Assembly: GCA_007026445.1 (NCBI GenBank)
Contig: VDMD01000173.1
Span: 1-42,357, forward strand
Source of the DNA: Schizophyllum amplum
Taxonomy: Eukaryota > Basidiomycota > Agaricomycetes > Agaricales > Schizophyllaceae
Reading direction: 5' to 3'
Length of the DNA stretch: 42,357 nucleotides
Of the stretch, positions 8,372-18,142 are shown one piece after another. The position numbers and the translations under genes are program-made. The notes under the pieces were generated by a model that did not search any database, was not told the origin of the DNA, and saw only the letters and a list, made by a program, of their open reading frames with translations. Numbering within the stretch: position 1 is the stretch's first letter; each line of letters starts with the position of its first letter.

Positions 8372-10985
8372 ATGGACGGCTTCGACGACTTACTGACGCA
8401 CTCGCGCGACGAGCTCGACCACAATCCGTTCTCGGACCCATTCGCGCAGCGCGCAGACTCCCCAGATCCTTGGTCTTCGCCGTTTAGCGGTGGAGATGAC
8501 TCGCAACATGCGTTCGCCGACACGGACGGGCACCAAGCATACAATGAGCCCGAACCATCCGAGGACGGTACGCACGTCGAGAAGAGCCCCAAGTCCCCCA
8601 CGCATCGATCGGTGAGCGACGAGCCTGCGACGCCTGCGGATGAAGCCACCGCCGCGGCCCCGGCAGACCCGCTGGACTCCACTGCGCTCACTGCGGACTC
8701 TGACGACGAGGAGAAGGCGCGGACCGGCTTCCCGCGCTCGCCTGGCTTCAGGCAGGACGTGCCCGCGCCCGACCCAGCAATCAAGGCAGAGCTAGAAGAA
8801 ACCAAGGCAGAACTCGAAACAAAGCCCTCATCCCCAGCCCCCGCCACCTTCTCCGAGACCGCCACCATCCGGCCCACGGAGCCCGAGGAGTACGCGTCCA
8901 CGTCGAGCCCGCGTGCCGCGTCCCCCACCCCCGCGACGGATACTGCGTCACCGACAGCCTCTGTATCACCCGCGGACTCCGCCTCACCCATCCCCGCGCG
9001 CCCCACACACGCCAAAGCGCCCTCGCGCGCGTCGGCGGATTGGGGACCGCTCAGTCGGCCCCTGCAACCCGCGGCGTACGATAACCTCGTGCTCGGCGGC
9101 GAGTCTTTGGGCGGCTGGCAGCAACATCATACCGCGCAAGACTCTGCTTGGGGCAGTGCGAGCGCGCCAGTAGTGGTACCTGCGCCGCCTCCGCCGGCAG
9201 ATGACGATGACAGCGACGACGACAAGCCGATCGGGCAGCGGCTCGTGCAGAGTCAAACGCAGCAGGTGTGTGGCATATCAAACAGCGTTGAAAGGTATGC
9301 TGACTGAATCTTTCGCAGGCGAAGACACCACCGCAGAAGGACGGACCGCTCGCGACCTTTACCATCTCTGTCGATGACCCACAAAAGGTCGGCGACCCTA
9401 TCCGTCCGTATATCATGTATACTGTACACACGCGCGTGAGTACACGGTTCTCCTTCACATTGTCCACTAACTCGTGACACTCCACCTCACCAGACCACCT
9501 CCGCCGAATTCCAGAAAAGCGCCTTCTCAGTTCTGCGCCGCTACTCCGATTTCCTCTGGATATACGAGACCCTCTCGCTCAACAACCCCGGCGTTGTCGT
9601 CCCGCCCGTACCCGGCAAGAACCCCTTCGGCCGCTTCGACGACCAGTTCGTCAAGCAGCGTCGGCTGGGCCTGGAGAAGTGCATTCAGAAGATTGCGAAT
9701 CACCCGGTATTGGGCAAGGACCCGGACCTGCGTTTATTCTTGGAGAGTGATACCTTCCAGTTGGACGTGAGCGCTCTTTCAAGGTTGTGAGAGGACATGC
9801 GCTGAAGTGAGGGTAGATCAAGCACCGAAAATCCGAGATCGCGCACGAGAGGGGAGGCCTAATGGGCTCGATAGGCCAAGCGTTGACAGGGCCGCGGTTC
9901 CATGAGACGGACGAGGTGTGTTCCTCGTGATGATATTATCACTTCAGTGTCTTACACGAGCCCTCCTAGTGGTTCGACCGCAAGAAGGTTTACATGGATG
10001 GCCTTGAGAACCAGCTGCGGGGTCTAGTGAAGGCGATTGAGCTGGTGTCAAAGCAACGCTCAGGTCAGTTTTCGTTTTCATCGTCTATCTCAAAGTGTAG
10101 CTCTGTCTGACGCTGCACGTACATAGACCTTGCCACTGCGACGGGCGACTTCTCTGCAGCAGTGGCAGACCTATCATCATCGGACATCGGCAAGGGGCTT
10201 TCGCAATCGTTGGCCGGGCTCGCGGACGTGGAGCACAAGTCGCAGGACTTGCAGATGACGCAAGCGGAGCAGGACATCATTACCTTGTTGGCGACGGGTA
10301 CGTTACATGAGTAAACAGTACTTTTCAGCCACTAACAAACATTGACCATCCTAGTTGACGAATACGCGCGTTTGATAAACTCCGTGCGAGTACGTGCTCA
10401 TATCCCATTGCTTATACCACCTCCGCTCATTTTGTTCTCTCCTTGAGATGGCATTCAATGGCCGGATACGCACGTACCACGCCTGGAAGCAAGCCGACAG
10501 CGACTTGGCGCGGCAACGCTCGACACATGACCGCAACCGTGCACAGGGAAAGATCCCAACGGAGCGCATGGGCTACGCAATGACCCAGTTGGCGGAGGTA
10601 TGTGAATATTATTGAAGCCTCTGTCCTTGAGCACGTCCCTCAATTGGTACGCTGACGTGACTTTTACATAGGCCGAGCGTCGTGCGCTTGAGGCGAAGCG
10701 GGAGTTCGAGCATGTCTCGAGGCTGGCCAAGGAGGAGGTCGCGCGATTCGAGAAGGAGCGCATCGAAGATTTCAAGGACGCGCTGCATGCGTTCTTGGAG
10801 GGGATGATTGAACGACAGAAGGAGGTGTGTATTTGTGGTTTGCCTTTCATGTTCCCCAGCATGTGCTCGCAGTACAGCTGACGTTCTTCTCGCAGCTCAT
10901 CAGCGCCTGGGAGACTTACCAGCAGACGCTCCTCGATCGGATGGGGAGCAGTGTCCGGTCGCCAGAACAGACGAACGGCGCGTGA
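8372..10985 (+). CDS. VPS5: Vps5-like retromer sorting nexin (PX-BAR)
   Basis: Ten exons (8372-9265, 9319-9435, 9494-9766, 9817-9915, 9970-10063, 10127-10297, 10355-10389, 10448-10597, 10672-10824, 10896-10985) encode 691 aa with every phase consistent. Residues 1-300 are acidic, Ser/Pro-rich and disordered, starting MDGFDDLL. The PX domain spans about 308-428 (FTISVDDP, IMYTVHTR, SVLRRYSDFLWIYETL, VPPVPGKNPFGRF, KCIQKIANHPVL). The BAR/Vps5 C-terminal region spans about 435-685 (EWFDRKKVYMDGLE, ARQRSTHDRNRAQGKIPTERM, DFKDALHAFLEGMIERQKELI). Vps5 (SNX1/2) forms the membrane-tubulating subcomplex of retromer with Vps17 for endosome-to-Golgi retrieval. This intact gene is the source of the decayed fragment at 3465-4345. 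Confidence 0.94.
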
Positions 10986-11401
10986 ATCTGGAGCGGAGGG
11001 GATGTTTGGCATAGTAAGTGTATGAGGTGATACCCGGGATACGTTACATGCTTGTATTACCAGAGAAATTTGGCTCGATAATCTTCTCGCTTTGCGTCGA
11101 TTGTGGCAAAGACGGTCTTGAAAACCTGGGAGCGCAGCGTAAAGCTAGACTTCAATATTACATTGCAAGTTGGTACAATAAGAGCACTACTCCCTCTGCA
11201 AATACGAAACAACACAAGATAACATTATAAACAAGAACATGAAAGCGATGCAATGGCGAAAACACTGTCACGCAGAGTGATTGGAAGAGTTCGTGTGGTT
11301 CGTAAATGCGTCAGCGGAAGTCTTGCTCGGGATTCTTCCTAGGACTGCGTGGCCACGGTAAGCATTGGACTGGATACCTGGACGGGATCGACGCACCTGT
11401 T
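10986..11401. other. Convergent spacer: VPS5 and gene A' 3' flanks
   Basis: The first 130 bp (to about 11115) match the 3' flank of the VPS5 remnant at 3465-3576, for example the shared GATACCCGGGATA and GATTGTGGCAAA. The rest shows no feature. It marks how far the duplicated block extends past the VPS5 stop codon. Confidence 0.5.
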
Positions 11402-12440
11402 TCAAAGTGTCTCCTCCTCCTCCCCGCTCCCTTCCATATACTCCTTGATCTTCAGGATCTTGTGCTCCGTATACTGCTCGACGCGCGGAATACCGTCGTG
11501 CGGACGCAATGGAAGGCGGACGCGCCGTACGGACTTGCGGCCTACGACGAACTCGATGACCGTGCCATCTGGGTAACACCAGGTTTCGCAAGATAAATGC
11601 TCGCGCTTGTCGAGATCTTGCGCTACCTCCATGGAGAAGCACGGCTGGTCGATATTCCCAGTGTTGTCCACAGTAAACATCCTGAGGTTTTTCGGTTTGG
11701 GCATCGGCTCGCCGGTGTCGTTGGAAACTATGTTCCAGCTCACCGTCCTCGACCTGTCCATATGCCCGGTCCAAAGGCGCATCGAGTACGGTTGTCCGGG
11801 TATGGGGATGTGACGTACTGACGTATCCTTCGGGTCTGGGAGGCCCTGAACACAATGTGTCAGTGAAAAGGATATGAACCTGATATGAACGAAGGATAAT
11901 CTGAGCACGCACTCCGATCACATCCACACCCGTGCTGATGTCGCGCAAGTATCTCTTTCCCTCTTCCACACTACCAAACTCCGTTTCAAGCACGAGGTTC
12001 ATCATCTCCTCGGTCCAGAGTATGTGCTCCACCGTGCCGTCGTTCGACGTTAAGGGCATGCATGGCGCGACCGGCGTGCCCTCCGGAATTCTGATATGTT
12101 CCGGACGGTAGCTGTAGGTGGAGGAATATACGGGCTTCTCGTCTCCTGGACGAGTGATCCCTTGGTAGGCGTCACCGGCCTTCCTTGCCGCCTCCTTGAA
12201 TCGTTCACTGGTGTACATCGCTGCATTGGGGATATGGCCAGGTAGACCATATTTCAGATATGGTCGCTCAGCTGCTCTTGCCTCCGATGGGGTGGCAAAT
12301 ACAGGTGTTGACTTTCGAGTCCTGGACTTTCGTGCCACTAATGGTTTAGTCTCCGAAATATTGATATGCTTCTTGCGAGTCTCGATATGTTGTCCATCGC
12401 GCCCTTTGCACGTTACTTTAGAGGAGCTCGCTTTGGGCAT
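11402..12440 (-). CDS. Orphan gene A': paralogue of gene A
   Basis: Two minus-strand exons, 12440-11913 (528 nt) and 11845-11402, encode 323 aa; the intron is 67 nt. Exon 1 length and intron position and phase match gene A at 1860-2961. Shared motifs include PVYSSTYSY (PVYSEVYSY in A), RIPEGTPVAP, LWTEEMMN, LETEFGSVEEGK, GLPDPKD, VRHIPIPG, MRLWTGHMDRSRTVSWN and DGTVIEFVVG. The N-terminus is again Lys/Arg/Ser-rich. The acidic tail is much shorter (GSGEEEETL) than in A. The function is unknown. The two genes face opposite directions at the outer edges of an inverted duplication. A' sits beside the intact VPS5, so it is probably the parental-side copy. Confidence 0.8.
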
Positions 12441-12662
12441 AATGAAGGTGATGGTCGGAGTTCGAGTCCAAGTACCTTGACGGACCAAGCCGATATCAGT
12501 AGGTCACAACGTCACGGTCGACCGTGACAGCCCTCGGTCAACTGCACACGTGAGTCATCATCTGGAAAATGCATACACACTATGTAGTGCTATGTAGCCT
12601 GTATAGAGCTTGTAGGTCAGTAGTTTAAGTCCTGCTATGTATTGCGACGTACCAGGGCCTTT

Positions 12663-12965
12663 CTATAGTAGTAACGCTGCAGCGGCGTGAGAGAGCTCCC
12701 CGGGGCTGTAAGTATGCTTTCCCTCCACATCATCATCATCATCATCATCTTGCGACACGGGGTCGGGTGCGTCTCCGCAGTCAAACTGAACCCGTCGACG
12801 TCCGATCGCCGTGCTGGACTGTGCTGGAGGGCTGACAATTGGCACTTCGAGGCACGCGACGTCGCCAGTCATGGCAGAGAAAACGCTTCGATGGTCCCGG
12901 TCCCCGGTCTGTGGAGAGCTTCTGAGGCAAGTAGAGATGAAGGATGAGAACAACAGCGGTTTGAG
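12663..12965 (-). pseudogene. 5' fragment of the orphan gene at 24344
   Basis: On the minus strand an ATG at 12872 starts a 69-residue frame (DVACLEVPIVSPPA.., RRRVQFDCGDAPDPVS) that matches the start of the orphan gene at 24344-25226 (DVACPEVPVIGAPA, RRRVQFDCEGASESDPVS). The match extends into the 5' flank (TCATCTCTACTTGC and the GACCATCGAAG region) up to about 12965. It ends abruptly near 12687, just after GGGGAGCTCTCTCAC, and the frame then stops at 12663. A GAT/CAT microsatellite (about 12727-12750) has expanded the Asp run. The downstream two-thirds of the parent gene is missing, so this is a truncated copy. Confidence 0.75.
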
Positions 12966-13582
12966 CTACAGTATGTAGGCCATGCGTCAAGGGGGCTCTG
13001 CCGTCACGAGAAAGTCACGCCAGATCACGCCGTGTGAGTTGCGCGTATTTGTTCAGTGTTGTCATGGACTCGATTCTGAGTTCTGTGCACTTCCGAACCA
13101 CGCAACGGTCAGCACTGAGTATCTTCGCTTCTGATATTTCTGCACTTTTGAACTTGTGGAAAGGAGACCATGCTACTCACGGCTAAGTAATCTCCGGAAT
13201 TTATACGCCTCAGGCCCTAGCTCCGATGGTAGACCCAGATTACGCCGGCGCTACTTACCATGATTCCAGTTCATCGTCAGTCGCAAACTCATGTATCGGT
13301 CCCTCATTCTGGCGCCTCTTCTCATCACCTTTTGTCAATCCAACAACACGGGACTTCAACGGGACTTCGACCTCGGCTTCATAAACACAGGTTCCCTGCG
13401 TCTTTCAGTCACCCGACCAACCATCGGGGCTGTTGTTTCCTATCCGATTAGCGCTTTCTCATCGCTGAGAACTCAATGATCACAAGAATGACCGAAGTAT
13501 AGACGACTCTCGTCCTCATCAGATAAAAGGACGGTCAAGGCAGTACGAGAAGCTCCTCGCCTGCGCTCAAACTCCTCATATA
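12966..13582. promoter_or_regulatory. Upstream region of the GH10 xylanase gene
   Basis: About 600 bp without a supported gene. A TATA-like ATAAAA lies at 13523-13528 (AGATAAAAGG), about 55 bp before the xylanase start codon. Short CT-rich tracts occur upstream. Nothing else is recognisable. Confidence 0.45.
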
Positions 13583-14815
13583 ATGTTTGCGCGGACGGTG
13601 ACCCTCATTGCTCTCTTACCTCTAGTCCAGCTTGGACAAGTGCAGGGGAAGCCTTATGGACGGCGTGAGTCGCACAGTACTATCGCGTTTGAGAAGGCAA
13701 CTGAAAGACGATGATATAGCTGTTAGCACAAGCCCTCGCGCCGCCGACGCAACAGGCATGCATACCGCTGCTGATGCGCAGGGCCGCTACTTCGGGACTT
13801 TCTGCGACCCGGCCTCCACGTACTGGACCGACGCCGGCTTCATGGCTTTGGTCGACAACGAAGCCGACGTCGGACAGCTCACTGTCTCGAACTCGCTCAA
13901 GTGGGACTCAACGGAGCGCTCGCAGAACAGCTTCACGTACACGAACCCCGACAAGCTCGTTGCGTACGCCCAGGAGCACGGCTACCTCGTTCGTGGGCAC
14001 ACGCTCGTGTGGCACAACCAGCTGCCGTCTTGGGTCAGCAGCGTTGCACAGTCGTCCGTGGCGAGTGTGATAGAAAACCATATCTCGAACGTCGCGGGGC
14101 GCTATGCGGGTCAGCTTTACGCTTGGGATGTTGTCAACGGTACGAACGCGACGGTCAACTTACGCGCCATGTATTGCACTGACGCTCTACGATAGAACCC
14201 TTCAACGAAGACGGGTCGTGGCGTACCGACCCATTCTACAATGCCCTCGGCGATTCATACGTGACCATCGCGCTCAACGCCGCCAGGGCAGCTGACCCCA
14301 CGGCGAAACTCTACATCAACGAATACAACGTTGAAACCCCCGGCAGAAAGTCGTCGGCTCTGGTGGCCCTAGCGAAGTCGCTCGTTTCCGCCGGCGCCCC
14401 TCTGCACGGCATCGGCTTCCAGTGTCACTTCGTCCTCGGCCAGAGTCCCAGCACAGCGACGCTCGTATCCCAGTTCGAGCAGTACACGAGCCTTGGTCTT
14501 GAGGTGGCGATCACCGAGCTGGATATTCGTATTCAGCAGCCGGCCTCGTCGGCAAGCTTGGCCCAGCAGCAGACGGAGTATCAGAACGTCGTGGCCGCGT
14601 GCAAGGTGTGTTGGTCCCTCTGCGATCCACGTCCTCCGGTCTGACAGTTTCCCCAGGCGGTTGATCTGTGCGTGGGCGTTACCGCCGCGGGCATGAGCGA
14701 CAAGTACACATGGGTACCGGGCACGTTTCCCGGGTATGGCTCGCCCTTGATGTTCGACGAGTCCTTCAACAAGAAGCCAGCGTATACCGGTGTTGTCGAC
14801 GGCTGGGATGCCTGA
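13583..14815 (+). CDS. Secreted GH10 endo-beta-1,4-xylanase
   Basis: Four exons (13583-13664, 13720-14139, 14196-14605, 14657-14815) encode 356 aa. Residues 1-22 are a signal peptide (MFARTVTLIALLPLVQL..). No cellulose-binding module follows; the mature enzyme begins with a short linker and goes straight into the GH10 barrel. Family signatures are visible: GRYFGTFCDP, NSLKWD, RGHTLVWHNQLPSWV, AWDVVNEPFNEDGSWR (general acid/base Glu), KLYINEYNVE, GIGFQCHF and EVAITELDIR (nucleophile Glu). Near the C-terminus the usual T-[VI]-W-G is replaced by VTAAGMSDKYTWVPGTFPGYG, so a conserved active-site Trp is absent. The expected role is extracellular hydrolysis of xylan. Activity of this variant is uncertain because of that Trp. 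Confidence 0.92.
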
Positions 14816-14997
14816 GTGCAAGGGTTATGCAGGATAAATTTGTATACTCTTTCTTTTTCTACGCGGGTGTATGTCATAGCTGGGAGTCATTGGTATTATG
14901 GGTAAATGTATCGGTCTCATAACAATCGCCTGGACAGCATCAGCAAGAAGTATACGACAGAGCATGCAGCCTCGAACCAGCAGCACATCTCGGCCTT

Positions 14998-17555
14998 CTA
15001 CGATGTCGGCATCTTCAGACACGTCGTCCGCAGTCCGTCCCCGCTGTAACGCGCCACCGTGATGAGGAGGTCCCGTTTGTTGTTGACTGCACTCGCGGAA
15101 CGTAGCTCGTACAGGGTCGCTGAAATTCGTTCAGGTCAACTGTCACAGCTAATCCATCAGCCGACTCACAAAGGTTGAACAGGAAGGGCTCTGCCACGGC
15201 GATCGTCGCCGGCGCGGCCTGTAACGATTTCTCCAAGATAGCAATCCCCTGCACGGAAACGATGAGACCGGATATGAAGAATCATAAGGGACGCACGTCT
15301 TTGAGCTTGCCCTGGGCCAGTAGCGCGACGGCGAGGTTGTTGACAGCCTGAATCCCTCGTTAACCACCCGGTCCTCGTCGTCTTCCCGCCAACGACGCAC
15401 CACATGATTATCCTGCTCCCTGTCGAGCAGGCCGCGCAGCACTTCGCTCGCCTCTGCCCACTCGCCGCGCGCCGCTGCGAGCACGGCCGTGTTGGTCTCC
15501 TTCTGCGCGTTATCTGCGCCAGGATCCGCGGCCACAGCTGCAAAATGCCGCTCCGCCGCGTGCACGTCACCCGCCTGCAGGTATATACGGCCCACCGCGG
15601 ACCGCAGCGGGGGCGAGACCGCCAAGGGCTCGAGCAGGCGCGTCGCTGCTGTGTAGTCCTGCAGGAATATCTGTCAGCATGCCACTACGTTCATGCCAGC
15701 CCGTGCATACCTTCGTCTCCGCCATCTGACTCGCGAGGATAAGCGCGACGCGCGCGCCGCGCTCCTTCCACATCCCTATGGTCGCCTCGTCACGCTTCGG
15801 CGTTGCACGGGCCTTGACCTTGCACTTCGCCAGCAAGCCCGCTAGGGCATCGATGTACCCAGCGGGGTCACCGCCCCAGTAACGCAGGCGCGCCCTCATA
15901 ACCTCGAGCTCGAAAGGCAGGATGCGGTCCATAAGCCACGCACGTGCGGAGGGTGGATCGATGGCGTCGAGCACATTGAACAGGTTTGAGCATTCTGCGG
16001 CAGTCTGGTTGAAGAGGCGCAGGCGCGCGAGGGCGGAGAGGCGCAAGTACCACAACTAATGATGCGCGCGTCAGAGCGAGCTGGGGCAGCAGATCTCACA
16101 ACTCACGCCCAGAACAAGAGTGAGATCCTCGGGGTCGGCGGCAACGAGGCGGTCGCGGGCCATCCGCGCGAGCGCGCGCCAGCTATTCGACATCTAGCAC
16201 GGTCTCAATTTCACTCTCACATGTCCTCACACGCTCATGCACTCACAACGAGGGCGTGAAAGTCCGCCTTGTGCCAGTCGCCAGTGAGGTCGCGCGCGGG
16301 GCGCTTGTCGGGCGGATAAATATATTTGTTCAGGAGCGTGGTCAGAGGGTCTGCCTGTCCGTAGTGATATACAAGCATGCGGATGAATACCAGGCGTATA
16401 GGTCAATAGATGAGAAGAGATCGCGCACGTTGGGAATGGGGAGAAACATGGTCGCGAGAACGAGCTCGGGGAGATAGAGGTCCGGCGCATCCTCCTCGTC
16501 CTGGTCGCTTTCTGAGGGCGGAGGTGGTGGTACATCCTTGTTGGTATCGACTGCAGGCGCTGCTTCGGATAGAGGAACGTCAATGGCGGCAGGAGCAATC
16601 TCCTCGACGTCTTCCGCTGGCTCCTCGGGGTCATCAACGAGGAATGGATCGGGAACCTCTGGTTCGACAATAGGCAGGCCAGGGGATGGAGATGGAGTCT
16701 TTGCTTCCATCGTGTCGGCCAAAGCAGGTGGCTGGGGTGGCTGTTCGTCGAGGAAAGGGTCGGAGGGGTGTGTTTCAGCGATAGGTGAAGGTGGTAATTG
16801 GATTTCCGTCGCGTCTGTCGCGGCTGCTTGAGGCAACTCCTCAGGCGCCTGCTCGTCGGCGACGATGACCTCAGGTGCGTGCTTGATCTCGTCTTCTACC
16901 CAGAATGAGAGCTCGTCCTCGGCGACAGTGTGCTGCGGAGGCGCCGGCCAAGCAGACGAGATGAGAGCTAGGGATCGAGGTCAAGATGAGGGGAGGAAGC
17001 AAGGACGATGCACGCACCTGCCGTATTCGGACATTCTTCCGAAGCCATCACCTCTTTCTCCTCCTCCACGACCAGATCCTCTTCATGATGAGGAGAATCC
17101 GATATCGTTTGGGTCGATGCTGCAAAACACAATGAGCAAGCGACGCTGGAACGCAACACGTACGTACCTGCTGAATCGGCAAAGTCCAGCTCAGACCAAG
17201 CCGCCTCCAACTTCGGGGCTTCCTCCTCCGACAGCAACCCATGCTCAGACGTCCTATCCTCGTCCCCGCTGCTGCTGCTCTCCGACTCTGAGCTCTCTCT
17301 TCCCTTCGATGCAGAGACCACTAGGCTCGGCGCCACTGCGACAGACACCGAGCGCACAGGCTCCATGTGCGAGGTAGACGCCGCCCGCCTATGCTCAGGC
17401 ATCCCCTCCGACTCCTCCCTCCTATGGTGGTGAAAATCAAAATGCGACACCCTCCGCGCCAGCTTCTGCAGCGGCACGCGCAGGTGCAGCTTTCCGGGGC
17501 TCTTCCTCGGCGACGTGGGCGCGGACGGCGGCGCGGTAGATGATACGGAAGACAT
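14998..17555 (-). CDS. TRAPPC12: TRAPPC12-like TPR protein
   Basis: Ten minus-strand exons (17555-17168, 17119-17018, 16967-16429, 16354-16247, 16193-16107, 16055-15711, 15658-15401, 15347-15297, 15248-15170, 15119-14998) encode 692 aa. Residues 1-340 are disordered: Ser/Pro-rich, then Asp/Glu/Pro-rich. From residue 344 (ADPLTTLLNKYI) the protein becomes helical with TPR-type repeats: MSNSWRALARMARDRL, WYLRLSALARLRLF, AVGRIYLQAGDVHAAERHF, VNNLAVALLAQGKLKDGIAILE, ending FLFNLSTLYELRS..CLKMPTS. This matches TRAPPC12 (TTC15), a TRAPP III subunit acting in ER-to-Golgi and autophagy traffic in animals. The assignment rests on the C-terminal half. It ends convergently with the xylanase, 182 bp apart. 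Confidence 0.82.
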
Positions 17556-18142
17556 GTTACGGTGAATCGCTTCGCAGATTCGAATGAATGGCGGTTGTTT
17601 CTACCTTCCTCTCTTCATTAACGCTTCCTTATATATTGCCCCGTGCAGGGAGCTCTGCATAATGGCCGGACAATTACGGGCGGACGACACTGAGGGCGGG
17701 GCCCCAAAATGGGCAGGTCTACTTCGGTTCTAGGTTGCTGTTTCAAACCGCCTCTCGCGGTCTCGCACACAGCCGACTTGGCCTCGATGCGCCAGCGCCC
17801 TTCACGTCGAACCGGACCCATACCCTAAAACCAACACGCGTCCGCACTCCCCCGAGGTATTATCTCTGCGCCGAGCCAACGTCGAGCGATGTATCAGGAC
17901 AAACTGCCTAGATTACTGCATAATACTGTATCCATGATGATGATGAGGGTGTTCCATACGTACGAAAGCACGACAATGAGCGAACATGATGAAGTGCAAA
18001 TACAACTGACTGAACGGCGAACAACCTTCCCAAAACACTCCTTGGTTTCCGAGATCCGTGCAAGTAGGCAGGGGCCTCCGACGGTATCCTCAACGAGACG
18101 CGAGCCTACGTAAAGCTTCCTCGGCAGACACAGCGAACGTCT
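17556..18142. promoter_or_regulatory. TRAPPC12 promoter and KAR9 3' flank
   Basis: On the minus strand a TATA box (AATATATAA, plus coordinates 17629-17637) lies about 75 bp before the TRAPPC12 start codon. The remaining 450 bp up to the KAR9-like stop codon shows no gene; open frames on both strands are short and featureless. Confidence 0.5.

Noticed and set aside
12601..12660. Possible tRNA-like T-arm (GTAGGTCAGTAGTTTAAGTCC)
   Set aside because: The loop does not match TTC consensus and no acceptor or D arm can be paired.
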